From Bacillota bacterium (GTDB taxonomy: Bacteria; Bacillota; Sulfobacillia; Sulfobacillales; Sulfobacillaceae): DNA of 33,964 nucleotides. The notes below the pieces were generated by a model. That model was not told where the DNA came from, ran no database searches, and saw only the letters and a list, made by a program, of their open reading frames with translations. The stretch lies in assembly GCA_021820485.1 (NCBI GenBank), contig JAKADO010000029.1, positions 1-33,964 of the forward strand, written 5' to 3'. Positions within the stretch are counted from its first letter, which is position 1, and the number at the start of each line of letters is the position of its first letter. The position numbers were made by a program, and so were the translations under genes. Of the stretch, positions 1 to 6,374 are shown one piece after another.

Positions 1-2
1 AC

Positions 3-65
3 AAACTACTGCGCTGGATTTATGCGGTGTTGACGCGCCGGCAAGCGTTCGTCGACATCGCGTAA
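3..65 (+). pseudogene. C-terminal end of an IS110-family-like transposase (enters from left edge)
   Basis: The open frame runs in from the window edge and stops with TAA at 63-65. Its last 20 residues (KLLRWIYAVLTRRQAF and onward) resemble the conserved C-terminal tail of IS110/IS116 transposases, where a KLLR.(I/L)YA(V/M)L segment precedes the end. An IS110 N-terminal piece lies downstream at 1114, so the family is present locally. A 7-bp hairpin (89-95 with 103-109) just after the stop could belong to the right end. Only 20 residues are visible, so the family call is tentative and the gene may be complete outside the window. Confidence 0.4.
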
Positions 66-88
66 CCCAGCTTGAACTAAATGCCAAA

Positions 89-109
89 ACCTTCCATACG
101 GGGGAAGGT
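89..109 (+). other. Short hairpin after the transposase stop
   Basis: ACCTTCC (89-95) pairs with GGAAGGT (103-109) across a 7-nt loop, followed by GTCTTT. It may be a weak terminator or part of the right end of the IS110-like element. The rest of 110-219 shows no gene. Confidence 0.3.
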
Positions 110-219
110 GTCTTTAGTGTTCTCTTCGCACTGTATCACAATTCCCCGCTTGACATCTTGACAAGCTATTAGCTGGGATAGCGATTTCGCCAAATAGTCT
201 GATAAAATGTGAGAAAACC

Positions 220-247
220 TTGATTTGCTGGGCGCGCGCCGTATGAT
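220..247 (+). promoter_or_regulatory. Candidate promoter of the mntA-hepT operon with palindromic spacer
   Basis: A TTGATT -35 (220-225) and a TATGAT -10 (242-247) are 16 nt apart. The spacer contains the perfect 10-bp palindrome GGCGCGCGCC (231-240), a plausible operator for autoregulation. The ribosome binding site (AGGAGAAGGAGGG, 248-260) follows at once, so the leader would be very short. This is read from sequence only. Confidence 0.5.
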
Positions 248-267
248 AGGAGAAGGAGGGACGCCGT

Positions 268-597
268 ATGCCGCAGACCGTGACTATTCCTGAACGCTTA
301 CCGATCTCCATCGACCCGGACGAGTTGACGGCACTGTGTCATCGCTATGGGATTCGGGAGTTGGCGCTTTTTGGGTCGGTTTTGCGCGACGATTTTACGT
401 CCCAGAGTGACGTCGACGTGCTGTATGAAATGGGACCTACATCCGCCATCCGCTCGCTCTTTGACGTGGGGCGTATGGTGGGAGACCTCGAGGAGCTATT
501 GGGACGTCGCGTCGATGTGGCCAACAAGCAGCGGCTCTATCCCGTATTGCGGGAGGAAATTCTTTCGACACGGCGAGTGATTTATGCCGAAACGTGA
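268..597 (+). CDS. mntA: MntA-like minimal nucleotidyltransferase antitoxin
   Basis: This is a 109-aa minimal nucleotidyltransferase (MNT). The family hallmark GSx10DxD is intact: G36-S37, then D48-V49-D50. In characterised MntA/HepT pairs the MNT protein neutralises the HEPN toxin by adding AMP to a tyrosine in its active-site motif. The ATG start follows AGGAGAAGGAGGG at 7-nt spacing. The stop overlaps the downstream HEPN gene by 14 nt, the tight coupling expected of a toxin-antitoxin operon. The pair sits between IS110-type transposase remnants, a typical mobile context. The family assignment is secure. The antitoxin role is inferred from the pairing. Confidence 0.88.
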   Translation: MPQTVTIPERLPISIDPDELTALCHRYGIRELALFGSVLRDDFTSQSDVDVLYEMGPTSAIRSLFDVGRMVGDLEELLGRRVDVANKQRLYPVLREEILSTRRVIYAET

Positions 598-952
598 CAA
601 CTTCAGCACGTTGACCCATATCGAGGAGGCTGTCCAACGGATCAGGCGCTGGACGGAGGGGATTTCGCACGACGCGTTCCGGGATGATGAACTCCGACAA
701 AGCGCCATCATGCGCCAGCTTGAAATTATCGGGGAAGCGACGGGCCGGCTGACGGCGGAATTCCTCCAGGCTCATGCGGACGTCCTACCTTGGAACGTCA
801 TGAAGAGCATGCGCAACGTGCTCATTCATGGGTACGATGAGGTGGATATCGAGATTGTGTGGATGACGGCCGCCGAGGATATTCCGCAGATTCATGCCCC
901 GCTCCAGAAGCTTCTGTCCGAGGTCGCCGACGCATCGCGCGACGGCGAGTAA
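584..952 (+). CDS. hepT: HepT-like HEPN (DUF86) RNase toxin
   Basis: This is a 122-aa alpha-helical HEPN-domain protein of the DUF86/HepT type. The catalytic motif Rx4HxY is intact as R77, H82 and Y84 (RNVLIHGY). In studied members it is an endoribonuclease acting on RNA including tRNA, silenced when the partner MNT enzyme AMPylates the motif tyrosine. The conserved helix with RQLEIIGEA (about residues 44-52) is also typical. The start lies inside the end of mntA, so translation is probably coupled. Here the antitoxin gene comes first, unlike the Shewanella hepT-mntA order. Catalytic residues are intact, so the module looks functional despite the degraded mobile DNA around it. Confidence 0.87.
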   Translation: MPKRDNFSTLTHIEEAVQRIRRWTEGISHDAFRDDELRQSAIMRQLEIIGEATGRLTAEFLQAHADVLPWNVMKSMRNVLIHGYDEVDIEIVWMTAAEDIPQIHAPLQKLLSEVADASRDGE

Positions 953-1113
953 CCATTGTCCACCGCCCGCATCACAGTCTGGTTGGAGCGCACTCGGGGG
1001 CGAACATTCCTGTCCACGGTAATTCTTCGGGTTTGTCTTCGCGAAAGCGCCTCCCGTACGATGAGTGTGTGCAGGGTCTAGGCCCGAAGAACTCATCCAT
1101 GGGAGGCGTCATT
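953..1113 (+). ncRNA. Candidate left end / bridge-RNA relic of the interrupted IS110 element
   Basis: This 161-nt non-coding stretch ends directly at the IS110 transposase ATG, where IS110-group elements encode their bridge RNA. It contains a nested stem: CGCCTCCC (1048-1055) pairs with GGGAGGCG (1101-1108), GATGAGT (1060-1066) pairs with ACTCATC (1091-1097), and GGG (1074-1076) pairs with CCC (1083-1085). A small CGC-GAAA-GCG hairpin (1041-1049) precedes it. The internal loops flanked by stems recall the loops of bridge RNAs. The RNA identity is inference. The outer arm could also hide the transposase ribosome binding site (GGGAGG, 1101-1106). Confidence 0.35.
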
Positions 1114-1213
1114 ATGAAGTCTAGTGCCATTCATACACAGAATCAACGGGTGCAACACATTTCCCCCACCACGGTGGTGGTCGGCATTGACATCGGGAAA
1201 GCGCAGCATGTCG
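1114..1213 (+). pseudogene. N-terminal fragment of IS110-family transposase, cut by IS66 insertion
   Basis: Thirty-three residues remain from an ATG with GGGAGGCG upstream. They contain TTVVVGIDIGKAQHV, the first strand and leading Asp of the RuvC-like DEDD domain at the N-terminus of IS110-family transposases. The reading is lost at 1214, where GTAAGCG begins, the canonical outer end of IS66-family inverted repeats. The rest of the transposase is absent from the window. The element is therefore dead, and the insertion order is IS110 first, IS66 second. Confidence 0.7.
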
Positions 1214-1296
1214 GTAAGCGTCAAACTCTCCACACCTTCTGGATCCGCTTTGGGAATTCCATAATGCCCCTAAAGTTCTTGAAAGGGTTTCTCAGG

Positions 1297-1614
1297 ATGA
1301 GCCAAAAAGAACGAGATGAGTTACGCCAACTGTGGGCGGGGTTGGTTGCCGAATTCCGGGCAAGTGGTCTGGGGCAGGCCCAGTGGTGTCGCGAAAACGG
1401 CTACAAAGTCCGGCACTTGCAGTATTGGTTGCGCAAGTTCCCGGCGACCGACGCGGCCGCGTCGGAACCCACCTGGATTACCGTCGAGACGGGCTCGGCC
1501 GCGCCGGCAAGTCCGGCGTTGATGGTCCGGGTGGGCGTGGCTGACATCAGCATCCCGTCTGGGTTCGATCCGGATCTGTTGCGGGCCGTCGTCCGCACCT
1601 TGGCCACGTGTTAA
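1297..1614 (+). CDS. tnpA: IS66-family accessory protein TnpA
   Basis: This 105-aa protein matches the small first ORF of IS66-family elements. It begins SQKERDELRQLWAGLVAEF, followed by an HTH-like region (about residues 20-45, with WCRENGYKVRHLQYWLRKF) and a variable C-terminal half. The ATG at 1297 fits the length of the family. GAAAGG at 1281-1286 is a rather distant ribosome binding site. It overlaps tnpB by 7 nt, consistent with translational coupling. The protein is required for transposition in IS66 elements, but the rest of the machinery is lost here. Confidence 0.72.
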   Translation: MSQKERDELRQLWAGLVAEFRASGLGQAQWCRENGYKVRHLQYWLRKFPATDAAASEPTWITVETGSAAPASPALMVRVGVADISIPSGFDPDLLRAVVRTLATC

Positions 1615-1800
1615 GTGGCTGGGCGGGTCGCACCGTGTATCTGGCGTGCGGTGCAACCGATATACGGAAGTCCATCGATGGGTTGGCGGCAATGGTGCAA
1701 CTCGCGTTCCGACTCGACCCGTGTAGCCCGGCGCTATTCGTGTTCTGCAATCGAACCCGAACGAAGCTGAAAATCCTGGAGTGGGACCACAATGGGTTTT
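1608..1800 (+). pseudogene. tnpB: IS66-family TnpB, truncated after about 64 residues
   Basis: A GTG start at 1608 overlaps the tnpA stop. The translation carries the TnpB signature VYLACGATDIRKSIDGLAA and LFVFCNRTRTKLKILEWD, ending with NGFWL. Family members are about 115 residues and continue from this point, but here the frame runs into the palindrome at 1800-1831 and unrelated sequence. The break marks the insertion or recombination boundary of the neighbouring recombinase element. Confidence 0.75.
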
Positions 1801-1831
1801 GGTTGTTATCCCGAATTCGGGATAACAACCA
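1800..1831. repeat. Perfect 32-bp palindrome at the left end of the recombinase element
   Basis: The 32 bases at 1800-1831 are fully self-complementary. The left arm is TGGTTGTTATCCCGAA and the right arm TTCGGGATAACAACCA. It sits exactly where IS66 tnpB is interrupted. Such sites are typical binding or crossover targets of tyrosine recombinases. Each arm holds one TTATCCCGAA box that recurs downstream. Confidence 0.75.
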
Positions 1832-1933
1832 TTATGCCGAAAGATCGGTTATGCCGAAATTCTGCGGTCCATCCTGGTCAAGGCCCGGCAGCCCGGTGCT
1901 TCAGGCACCGGGACGCGAGCGATTTCGGGATAA
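1806..1933. repeat. Array of TTATSCCGAA boxes, probable recombinase binding sites
   Basis: Five copies of a 10-11-bp box occur within 128 bp. TTATCCCGAA lies at 1806-1815 with its inverse at 1816-1825. TTATGCCGAAA lies at 1832-1842 and again at 1849-1859. The inverse TTTCGGGATAA lies at 1923-1933. A weaker variant (TTTCGGCATCA) lies inside the first recombinase gene near 2130. The mix of direct and inverted copies next to recombinase genes suggests core and arm sites of an integration end. That function is inferred. Confidence 0.5.
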
Positions 1934-2021
1934 CGGTACACGCATTTCGTCCTGAGCGCCGGGGGTTCCCATACTGGACCTGGCAGGCAACGCCTGACCC
2001 TTTTGGAGAAGGTGAGACCAC

Positions 2022-3250
2022 ATGAAGGAAATGGCTGTGGGCCGGTTGGTGGACGATACCACGGAGGCCTTACAGAATTGGCAGTTACGTCCCGGTGTCC
2101 GGTACCGCTATTTGTTGGAATTTCGGATATTTCGGCATCACTATGGCACCGCGACAACGGTATTCCCGGAAATGTTCCACCAGTATGTGCAGGACGCTCA
2201 GAGACGCTATACCACGCACGATATCTCGCTCGTCAAGTTCCGGCGGGTCCGGTGGGCCGTGGATCGGTTGGAACAATGCTATCGCGAGGGCACGCTCACA
2301 TGGCGGCGCTTGCCTCCAATGTCAGCGGCGGCGCCGGTCATCCCGGCTCACGTCGGCGATTTTTGCGCCTATCTACAAGCCGCGGGGCGCAGCTCGTCTA
2401 CCCTGCGCGGCTATGGTCGGATCGCGGCCGACTTCCAACGGCACCTGGACGAACGAGGCCGGACCCAGTGGAACCAGGTCTCTGGGGCGGACGTCCGGGA
2501 GTTCATTCCTTATATGGCCCCCCGGTATCAGCCCTCCAGCATGGGCCCGGTGTTGACGGGTCTGCGGGCGTTTTTGGCGTTCCTCGCGACGTGCGAAGGG
2601 ACGGCCGACAGCCTTCCCGCGGCGCTCCCCCGGGGCGCCGCTCCCAGAACCGTCGTGGCGCTACCCCCGACGGACGATGAAACCCAGCGGCTCCTCGCCA
2701 CCATCGACCGGACAACCGCCATCGGCAAACGGGATTGGGCCATGCTGGCCTTTGCGCTGTACCTCGGCTTGCGCTCCATCGATATCATCCGCCTGGACTG
2801 GGCCAACCTCGATTGGCGGAAAAGCACGGTGTCCCTCGTCCAACACAAGACGGGACGTCCGCTGGCCTCCCGCTGCTCCCCGTGGTGGGCAATGCCCTCG
2901 TCGACTACGTGACATCGGCGCGCCCCGACACGGGCTCGCCCCGGGTGTTTCTCTGCCACCGGCCGCCCTACCAGCCATTTTCCAATGCTTGGAGCTTCTC
3001 GGGACGCATCAAGGGCTATATGCAGGCGGCGGGGATCCGGCAAAATCCGGGCGATCGGGGTGGCACGCACTGGCTGCGCCATGCGCTCGCGACACGTCTG
3101 CTCGAGGCGGCCACGCCGATGCCGATCATCGCGTCGGTGTTGGGTCATGGACGTCCCGACTCCACCTCAGACTATCTCGCGATCGATGTGAAACACCTAC
3201 GCCAGTGCGCGCTCTCGTTGACCGACACGGCGGGTCCGAAGGAGGCGTGA
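2022..3250 (+). pseudogene. Tyrosine recombinase 1 (XerC/D-like), single frameshift
   Basis: The translation from ATG 2022 shows an N-terminal SAM-like core-binding domain (about residues 100-200) and then a catalytic domain with the first Arg in ALYLGLRSIDIIRL and the Lys in VQHKTGRPLA. The frame is lost at about 2866. The remaining catalytic boxes continue in the +1 frame: HWLRHALATRLLE (HxxR), then LGHGRPDSTSDYLAID (His and nucleophile Tyr). Restoring one C in the CC run at 2866-2867 gives a single 409-aa protein with all six catalytic positions. It is either a recent pseudogene or a sequence error. AGAAGGTGAG upstream is a plausible ribosome binding site. It is followed 5 nt later by a second recombinase. 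Confidence 0.75.
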
Positions 3251-3255
3251 CCCTC

Positions 3256-3840
3256 ATGCGCTATGTGTTTGCGAGCCATTTCTCGGCCGCGATGAGGTCC
3301 CTGGTGGCCGAAAAGCAGGCCCTGGGGTTCAGCTACCGCTCCGGGCAGTATCGACTGGCGGAGTTCGATCGCTTTTGTTGCCAGGAGTTTCCTATGGAGA
3401 CCCGGTTGACGCAAACCTTGGTGCAACGGTGGTCCGAACTGCGCCCCGGCGAGCATCCGAATAATCGTGGGGAGCGACTGACATATGTCCGCCAATTGGC
3501 GGACTATCTAAGGGCCATGGGCGAAGATGCCTTCGCCTTGCCACCGGGCATGGGGGGACGGCGCATCCGCTATCTTCCCCACATCTTCACGCGGAGTGAA
3601 CTCGACGCCTTCTTTACGGCAGCGGACGGGCAATCCGTCACTCCCTTCAGCCCCACCCGGCACCTCGTGGTGCCGGTGCTCTTTCGTCTCTTGTATGCCT
3701 GCGGATTGCGACCGGCCGAAGCGGCACACTTGGACATCGGCGACGTGGACTGGGAGCGGGGTCTCTTGCATATCCGCCAATCGAAAGGGCGCAAGGACCG
3801 GTTGGTGCCCATGGCGGCCATCACTCTGGCCAAAGCCTAA
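3256..3840 (+). pseudogene. Tyrosine recombinase 2, C-terminally truncated
   Basis: The 194-aa product starts at ATG 3256, with GGAGG at 3241-3245. The N-terminal part (about residues 1-100) is a core-binding domain with the pattern LGFSYRSGQYRLAEFDRFC, common in clustered integrases. The catalytic domain begins at about residue 110 and keeps the first Arg (LLYACGLRPAEAAHL) and the Lys strand (IRQSKGRKDRLVP). The protein ends 12 residues later, so HxxR, the second His and the Tyr nucleophile are missing. It cannot catalyse recombination. The stop is followed in the same frame by a GNAT fragment, which indicates a deletion fusion. Confidence 0.75.
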
Positions 3841-4211
3841 ATTAGACCCGGCGGCAAGACGGTGGAGCCGTACGGCGTGTATCATCAGGGTACGATGGTG
3901 GGGTTCTTTAACTTGCACTATACCCCGAACAGTTACCACGACTTTTGGCTGTTTCACTTCTTCATTGACCAACGGTTTCAACGCCGGAGATTGGGATCCG
4001 CGGCCGACTCATTCAGCACATCCAGGGTCACCATCCTACGTGTGGTCGTCTACGACTTACGCTCCATCCCCAAAATCGGTCCGCGCAACGCTTTTACAAA
4101 GCGGTCGGCTTTGCCGACGATGGGGTGCTCACGTGTGGCGAGCCCACCTTCTCTCTCGTGATCCCCCGTCTGGCAGCGGCATCATCGGAGCCCCCGCCAC
4201 CTTGGGGCTAG
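3841..4211 (+). pseudogene. GNAT acetyltransferase fragment, headless and frameshifted
   Basis: Directly after the recombinase stop the same frame encodes KTVEPYGVYHQGTMVGFFNLHY and then FWLFHFFIDQRFQRRRLG, the beta strands and the (Q/R)xxGxG-like acetyl-CoA loop of GNAT enzymes. At about 4000 the frame changes. The C-terminal GNAT part continues in another frame as LRLTLHPQNRSAQRFYKAVGF and stops at 4209-4211. The N-terminal third is absent and there is a frameshift, so the gene is dead. Its fusion to the recombinase marks the end of the deleted mobile element. Confidence 0.6.
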
Positions 4212-4248
4212 TCCGCGTTCCAGACGGCCTGTATACTGTAATATGAGC

Positions 4249-4336
4249 GGGCTTTAAAAGCCCCGATCGACCTCTCTCTGGCGTGCCGGGTCTGCGATCT
4301 TGCCGTTCTCCGGAAGGAGCAAGACCAGAGGGAGGT
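4249..4336 (+). promoter_or_regulatory. Structured leader sequestering the ribosome binding site of the small peptide gene
   Basis: ACCTCTCTCTGG (4270-4281) can pair over all 12 positions (one G-U) with CCAGAGGGAGGT (4325-4336), which contains the ribosome binding site GGGAGG (4330-4335). Inside this stem TCTTGC (4298-4303) pairs with GCAAGA (4319-4324). A separate 5' hairpin, GGGCTT (4249-4254) with AAGCCC (4258-4263), precedes it. TATACT at 4232-4237 could be a -10 box, but no convincing -35 is seen. Long leaders hiding the ribosome binding site are a hallmark of type I toxin mRNAs. Confidence 0.55.
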
Positions 4337-4344
4337 GGTGCCCC

Positions 4345-4428
4345 ATGAGCTTCCATCTCACGGTCCCCGTCGCGGTTGCGATGGTTGGCGTGGTTGGTCG
4401 ATGGCTCTTGAGCCGTCGCAAAAAGTAA
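4345..4428 (+). CDS. 27-aa hydrophobic peptide, candidate Fst/Ldr-like type I toxin
   Basis: The ATG at 4345 follows GGGAGG by 9 nt. The peptide has a short polar N-terminus, a hydrophobic stretch with one Pro and Gly residues (VPVAVAMVGVVG), then RWLLSRRKK. Fst/Ldr-superfamily toxins share this plan: a Pro near the start of the membrane helix, a mid-helix Gly, then W-L and a basic tail. The leader can fold over the ribosome binding site, and a strong hairpin overlaps the stop codon. These toxins disturb the membrane when made in excess and are controlled by an antisense RNA. I infer this from layout and composition only, and no antisense promoter was identified with confidence. It is too short for ordinary gene callers. 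Confidence 0.5.
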   Translation: MSFHLTVPVAVAMVGVVGRWLLSRRKK

Positions 4429-4458
4429 TCCGCACGGGATAGCAGCCCGGCGGATTAC
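4425..4458. terminator. Strong hairpin overlapping the small peptide stop codon
   Basis: GTAATCCGC (4425-4433) pairs with GCGGATTAC (4450-4458), and inside it CGGG (4435-4438) pairs with CCCG (4446-4449), giving 13 bp with one bulge. No T-run follows, so it may be a 3' stabilising structure or a bidirectional terminator shared with an antisense RNA. Confidence 0.45.
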
Positions 4459-4505
4459 GATGTCTCCTTAGCACCCTGCTGTCGATCGCAGACTTACGGA
4501 GCTCT

Positions 4506-4537
4506 GCACGCCACCCAGCCACTACCGAGTGGCGTGC
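4506..4537. terminator. Second inverted repeat downstream of the small peptide gene
   Basis: GCACGCCAC (4506-4514) pairs perfectly with GTGGCGTGC (4529-4537) over a 14-nt loop, followed by ATCTTTATG. It is a plausible terminator for the peptide transcript. The rest of 4459-4734 shows no gene on either strand. Confidence 0.4.
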
Positions 4538-4734
4538 ATCTTTATGTCTATGTGTATTTTACCCCATTGTGATACTTCTATCAAACCCGTTCGGTGGCCA
4601 AATCCCCCGTACACGCCACCGCCTAACCGCGTGGGAGCCATGTCCGACGCAGTGTCCTTGACAACGTCATGGAGGCGCTTAATGGGGAGGGAAGCGCAGG
4701 AAGGTTCCAGCGAGAGGTCGCGGTTCGGCGGCTT

Positions 4735-5598
4735 TCATGGCGTGGTGGCGCCCGTTAGTTGGTTTAGCCAGTGTGCCGTCTGGTCGACAAATGGTTGGCA
4801 ATGCCGAACCCAGTTGAAATGGTTGAGGGCGCCACCGGTGCTCTGCCAGTGGGTAACGACAGCACCGGGCATTTTCGCACAGAGATGCTCCACTGCGGCC
4901 GCCTGCGCTAACGGGTCTCTATCAATCGACATGGCGAGGACCGGCTGGTCTATACGCCGCAGACCTTGCTCAAAGTCGACGGGCGCATCGGTGGGGTGAT
5001 AGACCCCGGTGCGGGCTTGGCGTGCCCAGTCGCGCATCACACCGGCGGCCTCGGTTCCCGCGAATCCCCACCGCTCTCCGGGCCACACACCCCATGCCGT
5101 GGCCAACCCGGCAGCAAACTGGGTACCCACAAGCGTCCGCCACGGGCGAGGATAAGTGCGGTAATAGACGGACCCCGCCGCGATGAGAATGGCTCCGTGC
5201 GCGATGTCCGGGTACGCGCCGAGGGTGAGGAGTGCGAGTTGTTCGCCCAAACTGTGGCCTAACAGGAACTGCGGGGCGCGGGGGAAGCAATCGCGGGACC
5301 ACTGTCCAACGCTCCGCAAATCTTGGACCAGTTGGCTATACCCAAATCGGGTGCGGCGACTAATTGGGGGTTCATTGCGACCGTGTCCGCGCCAGTCCAT
5401 CGCGACCACGGAGAAACCGGCGCGGTGCAGCCGATTGAAGAAGAGACGATAGTAGGCCACAGCGGCCCCCATGGCGGGTGCGACGACCAGGACCGGTCGT
5501 GACGGCTCGTCGGCCTGCCAGAGGCCGAGGCGGCAGCTAGAGCCGTCAGGCCATGTGATCGAACGGACCGTGTCAACCGACGTCGGTGTTCGGGGCAT
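4735..5598 (-). CDS. Alpha/beta hydrolase
   Basis: This 287-aa protein has the alpha/beta-hydrolase fold. The nucleophile elbow is GHSLG (S116), the oxyanion region is near VVAPAMGAA (38-46), and strand 4 ends with AMDWRGHGRN (66-75). Near the C-terminus lie a strand with SIDRDPLA, offering the acid, and a His in GGALNHFNW. The chosen ATG at 5598 follows GGAGG by 6 nt. An upstream in-frame start at 5817 would add 73 Cys-rich residues without domain support. The physiological substrate is unknown. It is monocistronic, with a TATACT -10-like box at about 5645-5650 on the minus strand. Confidence 0.8.
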   Translation of the reverse strand: MPRTPTSVDTVRSITWPDGSSCRLGLWQADEPSRPVLVVAPAMGAAVAYYRLFFNRLHRAGFSVVAMDWRGHGRNEPPISRRTRFGYSQLVQDLRSVGQWSRDCFPRAPQFLLGHSLGEQLALLTLGAYPDIAHGAILIAAGSVYYRTYPRPWRTLVGTQFAAGLATAWGVWPGERWGFAGTEAAGVMRDWARQARTGVYHPTDAPVDFEQGLRRIDQPVLAMSIDRDPLAQAAAVEHLCAKMPGAVVTHWQSTGGALNHFNWVRHCQPFVDQTAHWLNQLTGATTP

Positions 5599-5781
5599 TG
5601 GCCACCTCCCTGCCGTAGCAATAGCGCCGATTAGACGAATCCAAGTATAGACGGTCCACACATGCGAGGCTATCCAAAGCAGGCGTATCTTCACTAAGAA
5701 CCCCGTCGGAAGATAGAATGACGATTCACGGGAACATCGATTACATTGGGTGCAGCGACAGGCTCCAGGCGGGATGCATGA

Positions 5782-6116
5782 GTGACAGGCGTAGAGGTGC
5801 GACAATTGCAATCCCATGAACCGGTGCCAATGGAACTGTTGCTTCTGGCAGACCCGTCCCTTGGTAGAAACCTACATTCATCGTGGGGACTTTTTGTCGC
5901 TGAGGTGAACGGCGACGTGGTGGGAGAATATGTGTTAATCGAGACTCGCCCCGAAACGGTGGAGCTTGTCAATGTGGCGGTACGGGAATCCGAACACGGC
6001 CAAGGTCTCGGCAAACAACGCGTTCACATGCGATTCAAACCGCGCGCCGTCGGGGATATCGGACCATTGAGCTAGGCACGGGGAATTGCCAGAAGCGTTC
6101 GAATTTGTCAGGCTGA
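5782..6116 (+). pseudogene. GNAT acetyltransferase, frameshifted and truncated
   Basis: From GTG 5782 the protein reads as a GNAT N-terminus: strands with LFVAEVNGDVVGEYVLIE and ELVNVAVRESEHGQGLGKQ, the last being motif A with the acetyl-CoA-binding QGLGK loop. After about 6022 the expected continuation lies in another frame (AIQTARRRGYRTIELGTGN), and after GTGN at about 6085 homology ends. At least one frameshift and loss of the C-terminal Tyr-containing motif B make this a pseudogene. No good ribosome binding site is seen. Confidence 0.65.
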
Positions 6117-6139
6117 AACATCCCTCCGGGCATCGTCAT
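6035..6139 (-). pseudogene. Short reverse ORF with a strong ribosome binding site, possible 5' remnant of another gene
   Basis: On the minus strand an ATG at 6139 is preceded by GGAGGAATGTCGC, a very good ribosome binding site. The first residues (MTMPGGMFQPDKFERFWQF) look like a real N-terminus. At about 6085 the sequence enters the antisense of the GNAT gene and stops after 34 codons. The likely meaning is that the 5' end of a different gene was joined to the broken GNAT gene. I do not recognise the family. Confidence 0.3.
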
Positions 6140-6374
6140 GCGACATTCCTCCATAAATACCTTGCCAGGATATGGGTCACGCCGCAACCCTTCACGATTG
6201 AGAGTCAAGCAGTTTTGAAGAGCGATTTAGCAGGGACCCCTCTGGGCGGTAGAAAGGTGTTGGGGCATAAACGGAGATCTTACGGAGCCCCGAGCGTCTC
6301 GCGCCTCCTGCTACTGTAGCCTTGTTATAATGAGATATTGCGGCGCGCTCATGCTGCCCTTGAGGAGGATTCGA

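Larger units (their letters stand above)
1214..1800 (+). mobile_element. Truncated IS66-family insertion sequence (left end, tnpA, start of tnpB)
   Basis: The element starts with GTAAGCG at 1214, matching IS66-family terminal inverted repeats, followed by an 83-nt leader, a tnpA-type gene and the first half of tnpB. It stops abruptly at about 1800, where a palindrome and a tyrosine-recombinase region begin. The main transposase gene (tnpC) and the right inverted repeat are missing, so the copy cannot move by itself. No target duplication can be checked without the right end. Confidence 0.7.
1800..3840 (+). mobile_element. Degraded tyrosine-recombinase element (RIT- or Tn554-like arrangement)
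   Basis: This unit comprises the palindrome and box array, then two adjacent co-directional tyrosine-recombinase genes separated by 5 nt. Two or three tandem recombinase genes are characteristic of recombinase-in-trio (RIT) elements and of Tn554-type transposons. The first gene is frameshifted. The second loses its catalytic C-terminus at about 3838, where an unrelated acetyltransferase fragment begins. Any third recombinase and the right end are therefore deleted. Assignment to a named family is tentative. Confidence 0.5.
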
